From Gonatopus flavifemur (taxonomy: Eukaryota; Arthropoda; Insecta; Hymenoptera; Dryinidae), in assembly GCA_018340375.1 (NCBI GenBank), contig JAFFJZ010000006.1, positions 13,472,001 through 13,536,000 of the forward strand: a stretch of 64,000 bases of DNA, read 5' to 3'. Position numbers and translations under genes: made by a program. How positions within the stretch are numbered: the stretch's first letter is position 1; every line of letters begins with the position of its first letter. This document shows positions 22,199 through 33,491 of this stretch, in pieces. Under the pieces are notes generated by a model. It did not search any database. It had not been told where the DNA came from and saw only the letters and a list, made by a program, of their open reading frames with translations.

Positions 22199-22985
22199 TG
22201 TCGTATTAGAACCATCAACCTCCGTGAGGATTACCGTGAGTTACTTAAGCTTTGTTTAATTTTCTTAGGCGGAGAAGTACTTGGTCGTAGTGAATACATT
22301 TTCAAGAAGCCAGGCTCTATCAGTGAAACTCGATGGATGGCAAAAGCACGTTATTCTGTTAAGATTTGGCTGTTAGGAGGCAACTTCAGCTCCCAACTGC
22401 CTTGAGCAGCAAATTTTCCGAAGTATTTTCATTTGTTGCCTCTACTCATGCATCTCACCCACATCAAGAAACTGGCAAGAAACTTGCAAAGAAGCACACG
22501 TTTACACTGAGAAAAATTTTCTTGTACAATTTCCCATCATTGCTGGTAAATTTAGGATATAACCTGAAAACTACAAAATGTACTGTGAAACACGGTAAAT
22601 TGAACTGTTATTAACATCTGCGACCAAAGCGAGTGAAGATAGCTGGAATGATTTCAAAGTTCACACATAATCGACAGCGTGTTTCGTCATTTTCAGAGTA
22701 TATCCCAAATATACCAGCAATGATGGGAAATTGTACAAGGAAATTTTTCTCAGTGTAGAAGGCGTTTAAAAAGTTCACCAACTATCTATGGTATCTATCA
22801 GAGTCTCTGATATGCTTTCTTTGTTCAATGACCATGTCTCTGTAGAGGACAAAAGAACACTTGTACAATCTATTAAATTAAAAGAGGGAACAAAGGATGA
22901 TATTCTTCTCCGGGCGCTTCTACCACCTAACCATCCTATAAAGTCGCTTGTTTTGTCGGATTTCGCGTCTAAAAAAAATCCCTGA
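22199..22985 (+). pseudogene. broken copy of a multicopy insect/cnidarian protein family, split by a MITE
   Basis: Three in-frame blocks can be read with frame changes between them. Block 1 (22199-22405): REDYRELLKLCLIFLGGEV, then a KKPGSISETRWMAKARYSVK core. Block 2 (about 22440-22500): HLTHIKKLARNLQRS. Block 3 (22759-22985): KFTNYLWYLSESLI, then LFNDHVSVEDKRTLVQSIK and ending in LSDFASKKN. From memory these match the conserved C-terminal half (GAxxxARWMxKxIYxxKI ... LWYLSE ... LFDD) of large uncharacterised proteins present in many copies in insects and Hydra, probably transposon-associated; I know no assigned function. A 251-bp CACTGAG MITE sits between blocks 2 and 3. Stops and shifts make it non-functional. 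Confidence 0.6.
22505..22755. mobile_element. CACTGAG-type MITE inside the broken gene
   Basis: TA|CACTGAGAAAAATTTTC opens it and GAAATTTTTCTCAGTG|TA closes it; the inverted arms match over about 46 bp (CCCATCATTGCTGGTA inside). TA flanks both sides. No coding capacity. Confidence 0.85.
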
Positions 22986-23234
22986 AATTTTTTGAGATTA
23001 CAGGAATGACCTGTAGGTTTTTAGAAAGAGATCCAGATAACTTACATGGCCGAAAAATTCTCATTGTGCTGAAGAGACAGAGACAATACAGTACCTCTTG
23101 TACAGTATTAATTCGATACTGGCTCAAGACCGTCTGACCACGTAAGCTAGTACCCTCTGAAATTCGGCGAACAGGAATGATTCTGAATGGGCACAGTTGT
23201 TTCTGCTGCATTTGTCAACTCTGGCTCTTTCCAC

Positions 23235-23790
23235 ATGGGTGGTCCTATATAGAGCGATATTTTTGAATAATTTGTCAGAAAAGATTCGGCTCGGGTTGGA
23301 TGGTCAGGGAGCGCTGGTATCCCCTTGAACCGAAGAACAACTTGCAAAAAATACCGACAGTTTGATAATTACGCCAAAAGAAAATATGCTAAATGTCCCG
23401 ATTTTGCGGTGATTCTATCACAACCAGAAATTTACAACAGGCGCAGTACTGAACCAGTACTAGCCAAGACTGGCCGGGTACTGGCATTTGTCTGGAATAA
23501 TAACGCTTTTCAGTACTGGGGATTGAGTACTAATACCATTATTCGTAATCAGTGCAGGGCCAGGACTGGGTTAGTACCTGGCCGGTATTAAGTTCTCAGT
23601 ACTGGTTTATCAGTACATGCATAGTACTGTATTTTTATGTATCCAGTACTGATCCCGTCCATGTTGACCAAGTTTTGGAGACCCAATACTGGCACTGTAC
23701 TGCACCTGTTGTCAACATTGGCATATTTCGGATTTTTCTGATTGAGATACAGAAAAACGCGATAAATTTGCGAGGTATTGCTGAATTTCA
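23235..23790. repeat. dispersed repeat, second copy, interrupted
   Basis: The flanks (23235-23418 and 23747-23790) match the copy at 19301-19470, with the AGTACTGG-word element inserted between the CGGTGATTCT and ACAGAAAAACG blocks. Confidence 0.5.
23419..23746. mobile_element. AGTACTGG-word element, copy 1
   Basis: The ends CACAACCAGAAATTTAC and GGATTTTTCTGATTGAG are degenerate forms of CCCAATCAGAAA, flanked by AT on both sides (or TA, judged against the uninterrupted paralogue at about 19437). CAGTACTGG and CCAGTACT recur through most of its 328 bp. It shares GGTACTGGCATTTG and AACGCTTTTC with 40181-40569. Confidence 0.7.
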
Positions 23791-23859
23791 TGATTTTTGT
23801 TGATGATTTCAACGGATTTTACAAATTTAGTCCATTCTCTTTTATTTCCCCAAAGTTTT

Positions 23860-23911
23860 TCACCGTACCTTTCTTTTTAAAAATTCACAAATATTTTTTA
23901 TAGTATACATG
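23860..23911. mobile_element. truncated right end of the TTTGG-word CACTGTAAAAA element
   Basis: AGTTTTTCACCGTAC, AAATTC and a final ATTTTTTATAGT match the right end of the complete element at 63332-63581. The left portion is not found. Confidence 0.5.
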
Positions 23912-24002
23912 ATTGAAATTCATCTCGCAAAATGAGTAGTTGAAAATATTATTGCACATCGAATTTGTCAAATATTTGTGTTTGAAGTTCCATCGTTCTT
24001 AC

Positions 24003-24030
24003 ATACACACACACACACACACACACACAG
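24003..24030 (+). repeat. (AC)n microsatellite
   Basis: About 13 AC units in unique DNA. Confidence 0.9.
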
Positions 24031-25686
24031 AGATAATAATTATGGTATAGTTTCAGCGATAGACGAAGACTGATACCATCTGTCTTGAAGAAAGATGAAA
24101 GGCACGACAAGTGCCCGAAAGCCGCTCAAGCTCAGCATCTCGGAATTCCATCACTCGTTGAAATTTCTCACATTTCGTCGACTTTGAGACAAGATGTCTT
24201 TGAGACAAGTATCGTTGTTGCTCAAAGACAACTTGTACTCCGAACCAATGATATTTCCATTGGATCTTTGTACTTTCATCATAAAAAATGATATCCTCAT
24301 TTTATGAAACTTATAAAAGGGTTCCAATATCGAATACTCGAATAATATTCTGATAAAATGATATTTATTCTGATTCATCGAAATGCAAATGAATGCATTT
24401 TACTTGATTACAAATGCGTAATTGAATTCTTCATAAATGTTTTTATGAGCTTTTGCTAGTTTCGAAACCCATTACGAATCAACGTACATCGTAAATAAGT
24501 TGTCATGAATTTCGATCAGAAATCTCACATGGATATTTGTTTATGTTCGCAAATAATTATTAACGTCAATGTGAATAGATTGCATATGAGTTATTTCAAA
24601 GGGTATTTCTCTACGCGCATGTTTTTTCATTAACCTCGATGATGACCGAATTCACAGTCTTTTATGAATGGACGAGTTTATTCGTAGGGACCTTTCGACT
24701 GGGCGACAGCTTTCAACAGAATAGATTTACATAAAGTTTGAACGACAAGTGCACTTATGTTCGAGTATTTATTGGCAGGAGAAGATTCAACGTGTAAACA
24801 GTTGGAGTAATCATCTATTTGTCCTCTTCTTCTCTTCGATTATACAAATATTCAGCATGCGTTGGAATCATATTTGATTCAATTACACGAGATACTACTT
24901 TGCGAAGAGAGCAAGAACAAGAGCGGTTATCGTCGATCTCTGTGATAAATGAATCGAGAACGTATAACCGTTATCTATATAATATCTTTGATTTATCTCT
25001 CCTCTTCGGAGAGAAGTTTTTACCGATCGTTGAGACAGGAAAATTTAAATTCGTCATAGCCACGAATTCGGAGTACCGAAGATTCGGAATATCGAAGAGA
25101 GTTTATATATAAAAATCATTCAGAGAAAGAGTTCGGGGATGTTGAAATCAGAGCTGTTCTTAATAGGCGAGATTTACGAATCTCGCGTGAGAAAATGTCG
25201 CGAAAAATCCAAGAAGAAAAAGATTATTCTCACGCGAAAGTAGTCTCAAACTTTTATTACGAAAAGATCATTCAGCGGCGTTGTAACAGCAACGGGATGG
25301 AAAAAGAGTGAAGAGGGAGAACCCTGGAATCATCAAAAATCCGAGAAGTTTCTTTGAAGTGCCCTCTCACCGCTCCTCTTCTCTCACTCAAAAGCCGCAT
25401 CACTTTTATCGAGAAAATCTAAAACGTGAAAAGGTAAAAGAAGAGAAGCACCTCGTTTGTGTTTCAACACTTCAAGGTGTAAATATTTCATAGTACACAT
25501 TTATTCGAATTACTCATTACCGTACACCACCCTAAACGTTCTTTGATCACAGTTTTTAATATCTTTGCAGACCCATCCCGTGGTTGCGTATTTTCGCAGT
25601 CAAAGTCTTTCTAACTTCTTCTTTATGCATTATTATTATTTGTAAATAATCCAAAAAAAGAATAGAAACAGATTTCTTATACATAT

Positions 25687-25722
<36 letters not shown>

Positions 25723-26702
25723 AATTTCCGGGACAAGGGTTTTTTTAATCCCTCCAACGAAGTAATTAGATTCACCGCTGTAATAACTGAAATCCATCCA
25801 CAGCAGGTGAATTTTGTAACTCTCCGTATTAGAGTTCATTTCTATCCAAGAAGTAACCAAAGTTGAATTTTTTCCCCTCGACCAATCATTTTGTAAATCT
25901 CATTCTTATGGTAATATACTTTTATAATTAACAGATTTCATCAGAGCAATTTACACACTTAAATGTAAATTGAAAAATGTAAAATGGTCGGAAGAAAATG
26001 AGTAATATCGTTAAAAAGTTTCTCACCTTCTGCCGCGGTTTAATGACGAACCCGATCCAGATTGAACGATGGATCATCAAGAAGGATGAAACGATACCAA
26101 TATCTATTATATCTCTAAAATACTAGATTTGTAATTAAAATTCTCCTAAGCAATAATTATTGTTGTATGCGGAGCGTCGTACGACACTTTTATCTCCATT
26201 CTCGTTTGAGACGACAATAATGATGAGTTTCAGGGGAGAAAAGATGTATGCGTGTACCATATATACGCGTAGAAAGGGTAGAAAGAAGTGAGGGAAGAAA
26301 GAATTCCCGAGTCGAAGTAAATTGCTACTTGCCATTAACTTTTACTCAACTTCGAGGCAAAGCAATTAGTAACTCTAATCAAACTATGCAACGAGTAATA
26401 ACACTGAGGCTGTCTGTAACGGTCAATTACTTCAGCGTGAACGAGAGGAAGATCATAATCCTTTGTGAGGGACGAGACCCAGCGCATATTCAAATAGATA
26501 TTTTCCGATATATTGAAGGCCGTCGATGGGTACGTGCGTGTCCGATGAATATTATATACTCTCAAATATGGAGCGAATCCAACTGAATTTCTGTAATATC
26601 CTGGAAGAGGAATTTATTTCATTTCAAACATGGATTCGAATAATTCAAAAATTTCGAAAGAGTCTGTAGATTTCTTCACTTATAGAAATCATATACTGAA
26701 TT
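24031..26702. other. unique AT-rich DNA
   Basis: No gene is recognised. It contains a (TC)n run at 25690-25721. Open frames of 97 and 112 codons (24819-25112 and 26248-26586, both plus) are of unremarkable length for this composition and match nothing I know. A minus-strand donor-like CAGAAG|GTGAGAAAC at about 26032 lacks a convincing acceptor upstream. Confidence 0.45.
25690..25721 (+). repeat. (TC)n microsatellite
   Basis: Uninterrupted TC run of about 16 units. It produces an artefactual EREREREY frame on the minus strand. Confidence 0.9.
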
Positions 26703-26840
26703 CCCTAGTAAAAATTTGAATTTCGAGTTAACCAAACAGGACTGGTGCAGGCGTGTTGCATTTTTCTGCGGTACTGTTGCGGACGTGATGTACCCGCACA
26801 AAAATGCAACACGTACGTCTGCACCTGTCCGTTTCACTCA
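26703..26840. mobile_element. CCC end plus a strong hairpin
   Basis: CCCTAGTAAAAATTTG at 26703 is a CCC-group end. Immediately after it, GGTGCAGGCGTGTTGCAT pairs with ATGCAACACGTACGTCTGCACC across a short loop (26741-26828). No right end was found; the AACGT-word element begins a few bases later. Confidence 0.4.
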
Positions 26841-26848
26841 GATCTTTT

Positions 26849-27490
26849 GCCAATAAACACACACACACACACACACACACGTTATTTCAACGTTGAAAGA
26901 ACGTTAAACTGTCAAGCGGATATTAATCGTTGATTTTTAGTTGAGATTTGATAGGGAAATAGACGACTAGGAATTACGTTTTGATGACGTGTAATTTAAA
27001 CTAATATTCAAAAATGAGCATCTAACGACGTCCTCAAAAAACGTGTTTTGAACGGGTTTGAATCACGCGTTTAAAATGTGTTTATAACACCTTGTGTTTG
27101 AACTTCGATTGAAGATATTCTGCTGAAAATGTCGAACGAAACCGAACAATGGTTAAGATTTCAACAAAGAGCAAGATAGTAAATAGTGTGGCATACTTTC
27201 CAAATTCTGTCATACTCAGAAATACTATTGTTCTCGATATTGAATGAAAAGTTTTCAAAGAAAAATTTGTTGGATTCAATTCACGTTTTAGAACCATCAT
27301 TAGAACACGTGAATATTTGACGTCTTTTAAACGATGTTCAAACCGTTGATATGAGGTTATTTTATGGTTGAAAAAACACGTGATCTGCCGCGACATTTTT
27401 ACGTTGAATCAACCCAAGAATATTACTAATTCACAACGTGTGGGTATTGACTGTTTTTGACGGTTTTAAAACATGCGTGTGTTTACTAGG
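26849..27490 (-). mobile_element. AACGT-word CCC element, copy 2 (inverted)
   Basis: Same family as 17866-18526 but reverse oriented. The ends GCCAATAAACACAC and GTGTTTACTAGG each carry a changed base; TT flanks both sides. The left terminal CACAC stretch has grown into an (AC)n run (26856-26880). It abuts a TTAA-flanked element on its right. Confidence 0.8.
26855..26880 (+). repeat. (AC)n microsatellite inside a terminal inverted repeat
   Basis: About 13 AC units occupy the place where sister copies have only CACACGCACG or similar. Confidence 0.9.
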
Positions 27491-27927
27491 TTAATGCCGT
27501 TGATCGCACCTTTCCGTGACCAACTTGGCACGAGCGCTCAATGTCCCTAGACATCGATCAACGACGAGTACATACATTGAATACAAGGAATTCAATATGT
27601 TTTCAATATAAATCAATTTTACCTCGATTAAGGATATTCGAGCGTTGATAATAATTCTTGTTTTTCATAAAATTCCTAAAATAAATGGTAAAAATCACCA
27701 CTGATTTTATGTAAAAATCGTCAACATATGGAATTAATTGATGATCCTCGAATTTTTAAAACCACAATTTTAATCATAAGACTTTAATCTTATCGAACTC
27801 AGAAGATCGCGCCATATGCACTTTTCCCTAATTCCCAGGACATCACTGATCGATGTCCAGTACATCGTTGATCGATATCTAGGGACATTGAGCGCTCGTG
27901 TCAAGTTGGGCACGGAAACGGCATTAA
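27491..27927. mobile_element. TTAA-flanked inverted-arm element, CATCGATCAACG-word
   Basis: TTAATGCCG and CGGCATTAA edges; arms with TTCCGTG, CAACTTGGCACGAGCGCTCA and CTAGACATCGATCAACG are mirrored at 27840-27923. The TTAA duplication suggests piggyBac-type or Kolobok-type ends, although the tip TGCCG is not the usual CCC. The TT target of the neighbouring AACGT element overlaps its left TTAA. Confidence 0.6.
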
Positions 27928-28284
27928 AAGATGACTTCACCAAATGGAGTCTTGTACACGAATGAATGCACTATTGTCATTCATCTCTAGTACATCGTCT
28001 CCTAATGATTTGCAAATTAACAGGTGATGTGAGTGAGAGTGGCTAGTGATTTTTTCACTTTTATGATTCCATGGACATCGAGGGTTGATGTCAAAATGTT
28101 AGCATTTGATGAATTTTATTTCCAGTGTACGATAAATTTTAATTACTTCGTGACAAACCAATAACTTTGTCTTTGAAATCGAAACCAAAAGAAAACTTGA
28201 TTTCTCTCATATAAAATCATGTTGAAGAGATTTTCACCCGACATGAGATTTTGAAATTCCATACGGTTGGTAAACAGGGTGCCA

Positions 28285-28345
28285 GCGGGACTAGAAAACC
28301 TGGAAAAGACAGGGAATTTGATTTCGTATGGAAAAGTGAGGAAAT
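28285..28345. repeat. dispersed repeat (GAAAACCTGGAAAAG phrase)
   Basis: The phrase GAAAACCTGGAAAAG(A/T)CAGGGAATTT recurs at about 33601-33630. The element boundaries cannot be set from two short copies. Confidence 0.4.
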
Positions 28346-28421
28346 AATTCGAATTTTCTGGAATTTCAATTTGTGATTGAAAAAAAAATTTTTTGATCTC
28401 AGAATTTTCAAATCTAAGCCA

Positions 28422-28660
28422 TGTAGCACAAAATGTTGTGAGAATATTCTCACAACATCCGTATAATGTACTTGATCGAATATTCTCACAAAGAGCGTAG
28501 GAGATTCGTAAATATCCTTAGAAGATTCTTAGAACATTTGAATGAGACTGTTTTGAATATTCTAAGAACGTTCGTACAACATGCGTACAAAGTTTGTAGG
28601 GAGATTGATGAACAGCGCATGCGCAAGTATCGTGATGACATGAATTCATAATTGGCGGAT
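28422..28660. mobile_element. partial element with CCATGTAGCACA tip, GAATATTC-word
   Basis: CCATGTAGCACAAAATG followed by a perfect GTTGTGAGAATATTC / GAATATTCTCACAAC hairpin; further ATTCTTAGAA and CGTTC words. The words match those near 30500-30672. The right end is not found. Confidence 0.4.
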
Positions 28661-28825
28661 AACGTTGTTGACAGGCTACAGACCCTTGTACAATATATTA
28701 TTTTAATTTGTGTTTTGGGAATAATAAATCTATGAAATTTGAATATCGCAAATGTTCTCTGAGAGTGCCATGCGTGGAAAATAATCCTAAGAAGTGTAAT
28801 AAAATATTGAGGAATACGGTATATA

Positions 28826-30167
28826 CCCACACAGCAAAAAGAGTTCTGAAAGAATTCTTTAAGAATCCCACATGAATTCTTGAAGAACTCCATAACTCGT
28901 CCGAAAGAATTCAAAAAGAATTCTCAAAGAATCCCCGGAATGTGAGTTCAGAATGAATCACTGGGGGAATTCTTTTTCTCGTCCAAAAGAATTCTTAGAG
29001 AATCCCAAAACAGTTCGCAAAGAGGTCTTGAAGAATTCATAAAGAATTCTACAAGAGTTCATGAAGAATTCTCCAAAAGTTCATTAAGAATTCTATATGT
29101 GCTTTTCAAACAATTTGAATAATTCATTGAAACACTCCAAAAACTCTTCAAACCGTTCACCCGAGCATCCCGGGATATTGTAGAAGAGTTGAAAGAATTC
29201 GTTACAAATTCATTGAAAAGTTCAAAGTGAGTAATTCTCATCGAACTGTAAAAGATTCAACACAAATCCATAACAATATCGAAGGATGTTATGGAACAGA
29301 CATTCGGATACTGGTGTATGTATATTTAGTCACTCTTCGACCTTACAGTGAGGTGTCTCCATGTATGTGCAAGATTTCATTGCTTGATCTCAGTTAACAG
29401 AAAGAAAACAGCGTCACAGACTCAGCGAAGGAATTGCAGAAATGTTTTCAAGGGCCATATTTTGATTTTACCAGACTATTTCTAAATACATTGAAATGTG
29501 ATCAACCATTAGCAGTGTAAAGGACATGTAAAAAAATTGAGAGTATTTTTATCGGGTAATGTGAAGCATTAAATGTATTTTATAACTTGACGCAAGGTAC
29601 ATTTAGAATTGATTTCATACAAAACTATTTGCTAATAAATTCTGAAATTCTTTATACAATAAAACATTCCATTATAAATCGCTGTAACATTTCAATCAAG
29701 TCAAGTTTCAGCAAGTTGATGGAAATGAATTTGAAAAATTAGGAAACTTATAAACAGAGATGGGCATCCTCAATCACTTTTTGTACTCAAGGTACTTTTT
29801 TCCTGTCAAGTACTTTTATATTTCTATGAAATAAATAGAAATTTTCAACATTAACTGGAAAAGTATTTGATAAGACTTCTTTTTGAATTCTTCACAGAGC
29901 TCTTTAGGAGTTCTTTTGGACGAGAAAAAGAACTTCCCCAGCGATTCATTCTGAATTGACATTCCGGGGATTCTTTGAGAATACCTTGCGAATCATTATG
30001 AATACTTCATGAACTCTTTTCTGAGCTCTTTAAGAACTCATTTAGAATTCTTTACGATCTGATTGAATTCTTTATGAATTCTTTAAGAACTCTTATTAAA
30101 GAATTCATATTGAATTCTTTTTATGGAGTTCTTTGCGAATCCATATGGAACTGTGGTGCTGTGTGGG
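28826..30167. mobile_element. CCC-type element, AAGAATTCTT-word, CCCACACAGC ends
   Basis: Ends CCCACACAGCAAAAAGAG and GCTGTGTGGG. Arms (28826-29100 and about 29880-30167) are a dense alternation of AAGAATTC, GAATTCTT and AGAACTC, including GGAATTCTTTTTCTCGTCC. The middle 600 bp is ordinary AT-rich DNA and could be a later insertion. The bases flanking the ends are TA and AT, so no clean duplication is shown. Confidence 0.55.
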
Positions 30168-30176
30168 ATATTATGA

Positions 30177-30672
30177 CCCAGACAGCACAGAAAGTTCTTT
30201 GAACGTTTTGAAAACGTGCTCTTGGTTTTGCGTGTTTTGGTCCCACTGAAGCAAGTTTTACAAACGTTTAGAGTACCTTCCCATTTGATATCCTTGAATA
30301 CGTTCTAAGCACGTTCTTTTGATCTACTAACAGACGTTCTCATCATGTCTCCTAAACGTACTTTCATGAAAAGTAACCTTGAAAAACCACAAAGTCACAC
30401 GTCTAATGATAAACAAAATTGATTGTGAAGTAGTTTTCGGTGACATGCAGAAGTTTATATTGACGGGAATTCTTATTGTAACAGCATTTTTTTCCAATAT
30501 TCCCACAATATCCGTGGCATCATATTCTGAGAATATTTTAAACAATCTCAATTGAACATTCTGAGAATGTGCGTAGAATATATTCGCACTTGATAAGAAT
30601 CTTCATAGAATATTCGGATATCCTCAACGTATATTCTTAGAACATTCTTAGAACGTGCGTGTGCTACCTGGG
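30177..30672. mobile_element. CCC-type element, AACGTTCT/GAATATTC-word
   Basis: CCCAGACAGCACAGAAAG and CGTGTGCTACCTGGG share CCCAGnnAGCACA as an inverted pair. Words ACGTTCT, AACGTTT and AGAATATTC recur. The flanks are GA and AA (one difference). It starts nine bases after the previous element ends. Confidence 0.5.
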
Positions 30673-30879
30673 AAGGGGCATTACTGGTCTGCAAGAGAAA
30701 AAAATGAGGCGATTGTCAGAAATTTTTCTAAAGAAAACTATTCCATCGAGTGTTTTAAAATTCAAGACATCTTTTAGATCTGAGACATTTTAAAGATATC
30801 TTTTAGATGAGTTTAAGACAGTTTAATGAGGTTAGGATATGTCTTAAATTTGTCTAAACGTATTGCATAAAACATCTCC

Positions 30880-30918
30880 CAGCCAGCACAATTGATCAAT
30901 TTGAATCCATAAAGACTT
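30880..30918. other. CCAGCCAGCACAATTG tip, partner unknown
   Basis: CCCAGCCAGCACA resembles the ends at 16227 and 30177. It lies directly left of the 30919 element, which may have inserted into it. Confidence 0.3.
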
Positions 30919-31512
30919 CCCGTATGGGAATATTTCGCTGAAAAATGTCTGTAAAACTATGAAAAATTTCTGAAAAAAAATGAAAAAATTCTGAGAAACT
31001 CTGACAAACTCTGAGAATCTTTGAAATTTTGATGAGAAATCTAATATTTTTGGGACATTCTTTACAGACTTTTTTCAGACTTTTTTCAGAGTTTCTCAGA
31101 GTTTTTTGATTCTTTTTCAGAGAAATAGTAACGAAATTGCACTCTGAAAAAACTCTGACAAAACTCTGATAGATTGCTAACATCTTTCTGACTTTTAGAA
31201 AAAAATTAAAAAATTTTCAAACACTTTCTCACACATGATATTTGAATACGGCATATGAATGTATTTATTGCATTTCAGGAGTTTTCAATAATCAGAAAAA
31301 TGTCAACAATTTATTAGAGTTTTGTCAGAGTTTTTTCAGAGTGCAATTTCGTTACTATTTCTCTGAAAAAGTATGAAAAAACTCTGAGAAACTCTGAAAA
31401 AAGTCTGAAAAAAGTCTGTAAAGAACGTCCCAAAAATATTAGATTTCTCATCAAAATTTCAGAGATTCTCAGAGTTTGTCAGACATTTTTCAGCGAAATA
31501 TTTCCATCCGGG
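30919..31512. mobile_element. CCC-type element, CTCTGAAAAA-word
   Basis: CCCGTATGGGAATATTTCGC and GCGAAATATTTCCATCCGGG pair, flanked by TT on both sides. The arms (about 30925-31195 and 31310-31512) consist almost entirely of CTCTGA, TCTGAAAAA and TTTTTCAGAG repeats. The minus frame at 30896-31183 is a translation of these words. Confidence 0.8.
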
Positions 31513-31536
31513 TTCCCAAAGACCTCTTGAATAGGC

Positions 31537-31722
31537 CCCGTTATGCGACTTACAATGAATTCCATATGAATTCAATGGATTCCAAATGAAGACATATTGA
31601 ATGCCCGAAGAATTCATCATGGAGTTCCGATATGAGTTCTTTCTGAACGTTGAGTTGTGCATTGAGAATTCATTTTGAATTCAAAATAGTCATAATGAAT
31701 ACATATTGATCAGCATAACGGG
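31537..31722. mobile_element. CCCGTTATG inverted pair, GAATTC-word
   Basis: CCCGTTATGCG and GCATAACGGG bound a GAATTCATATG-rich core like that of 16259-16444. The outer CAAAGAGCTCCCGTTATG phrase is shared by one end of each copy. No duplication is visible. Confidence 0.5.
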
Positions 31723-31732
31723 AGCTCTTTGT

Positions 31733-32345
31733 TTGTTCCGGCATTCGATTTGTTATAAAACAGTAAATAAACAATTACATCTATCGAAGTCTACTCCTGT
31801 CCGTAGCCAAACCAATGGTTTGAACGATCATTGTTCAAATTGTTAGTTTAAGAGAACATAATACGAGAAACATTAAGAGCACCATTCGATTCTACGAAAA
31901 AAACTACACGGAGAAAAATTGCAGGAGTTTGGAAGTTTGTTTCAGCACGCGAGTTGTCATAAAACAAATAAATAAACAATCGATAGGGTTCAGTAGATGT
32001 CATTGTTTGTGTTCTTGTATTTGTTCCTGTAGGATCCAATAGTGCTCTTAGTTTTCTCGTGTCATGCTCTTTCCAAACTAACCTTTTTGAACGATGATTG
32101 TTCAAGCAATTGGAAAACCTAATTTTTTTTTTTTCATGAAAAATCATCTTTCTCAACCTAATTCTCATTCCCGTATTTACTTCTCCACAATTTCCGCTGA
32201 TTTGGCTGTGGACAAGAGTAAGGGTCGATAGATGTAATTGTTTATTCATTTTTTTATGACAAATCAAATGCTGGAACAAACTATCAAACTGTCATTTCCC
32301 GTGTGATTTTTCCTGTAAAATCGATTAGTGCTCTTAGTTTTCATG
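31733..32345. repeat. nested inverted repeats around a CACGGAG element
   Basis: TTTGTTCCGGCATTCGATTT at 31735 is mirrored near 32263-32285, and TAAGAGCAC...TCGATT at 31878 is mirrored at 32316-32337. A tandem piece (TAGTGCTCTTAGTTTTC) occurs at about 32038 and 32327. At least two rounds of insertion or duplication are needed. Confidence 0.45.
31907..32303. mobile_element. CACGGAG-type element
   Basis: Left CACGGAGAAAAATTGCAGG; right ends ACTGTCATTTCCCGTG. The sub-terminal GTTTGTTTCAGC / GCTGGAACAAAC pair supports the arms. Flanks are TA and TG, one base apart. Confidence 0.5.
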
Positions 32346-32575
32346 CATTATGCCTTTTTCAACGGTCGATATATCGTACACAGAGCACGAATTTCGAATG
32401 ACGAAGACAAAATTTGTCTCTTCGTCAGTAAAAGAGAATTTTTGTTCGAAATTTGAAATTCTGGCTCCGCACCGCAATAGATGAAGTACCAAAGATTGTT
32501 CCCTGAAAATTTCAGACTGTTTCCTCCATTCAGTTCTGAGCAATTTTGCAAACAAAATATTTACTCGAATGATAC

Positions 32576-32870
32576 ACTGAGAACCCAATTTCTCAGATTT
32601 AAAGAAAACTTTCTTTGCCCTCATTCTAATAAATCTTTTTTCTCTAATGGACGAAAATTCAGTCCAACGGAGGAAAGTTTCTTCAAACTAAAACCAAGAA
32701 TTCTCAAATTGAAACAAAAATATATTCTTTCCTAAATTCGAAGAATATGATTTCAATTCAAAGGAAAATTTTACCAGATTTTAATGAACAATTTTTTTCA
32801 TTGAAAACAAGATTTATCAGAATAAGGGCAAAGAAATTTTCTTTGAATCTAAGAAATTTTGTCCTCAGTG
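32576..32870. mobile_element. CACTGAG-type element, AAGAAATTT-word
   Basis: CACTGAGAACCCAATTTCTC and its mirrored end AGAAATTTTGTCCTCAGTG; arms also share TTTCTTTGCCCT and ATAAATCTT. The right flank (CA) differs from the left (TA). Confidence 0.6.
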
Positions 32871-32914
32871 CACGCTGGTGACCCCTCAATCTACTTAAAT
32901 ACATTAATCGGTTT

Positions 32915-33040
32915 GCTCATTTCATGGCTGAATCTATGATGCAAACAAATTAAGCCGAAAAAACAATCGCCGACACAATGGGGAAAAGCATTGTCTGAAA
33001 AATTAAGATGCAAACAGATTAAGACTTCCTTTTTACTGTG
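32915..33040 (+). mobile_element. truncated copy of the GATTAAG-word mini-element
   Basis: About 126 bp in direct repeat with 33361-33491 (GATGCAAACAAATTAAGCC, GCATTGTCTGAAA). It ends CTTTTTACTGTG but lacks the left CACTGTAAAAAG tip. Confidence 0.6.
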
Positions 33041-33332
33041 TACATTCCGTAAAGAATCCAATTGGCGTGTGATGGATTCAATATAAATTCTCAAGAATGG
33101 TTTTTGCATTTCTCTGCTGTTAAGGTCGAAAAAAATTTCAACTCAATGTGCATTCATATTCATTGAAAAAACCTCAAGCTTTGAAGAGATTTATTCAATG
33201 ATATTTTAAAAAAATGAAAGTGATGGAAAATGCTACCAAAGAAGCATCTTTGATCGAAGGAGGAATAGTGACCTTAAAAAAATCATAAAAATAAATAATT
33301 TATAGTGCTAAGATCTGTTGTGTAGAATTTAT

Positions 33333-33491
33333 CCCTGTAAAAAGAAAGTCTTAGATTGAGCTCATTCCATGGCTGAATCTACGATGCAAACAAATTAAGC
33401 CGAAAAAACAATCGCCGATGGAAATCAAACAATGGAAAAAGCATTGTCTGAAATTAAGATGCAAACAGATTAAGACTTTCTTTTTACAGTG
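33333..33491 (+). mobile_element. 159-bp CACTGTAAAAAG element
   Basis: Left CCCTGTAAAAAGAAAGTC (second base changed), right GACTTTCTTTTTACAGTG, flanked by AT on both sides. The interior is TGCAAACAAATTAAG and AAACAGATTAAGAC. It is the smallest complete member in the window. Confidence 0.7.

Noticed and set aside
26030..26110. Minus-strand exon ending CAGAAG|GTGAGAAAC
   Set aside because: Donor is good, but the upstream acceptor region lacks a pyrimidine tract and one of the plausible frames has a stop.
32481..32735. 84-codon plus frame
   Set aside because: Runs into the CACTGAG inverted-end element and translates its arm words.
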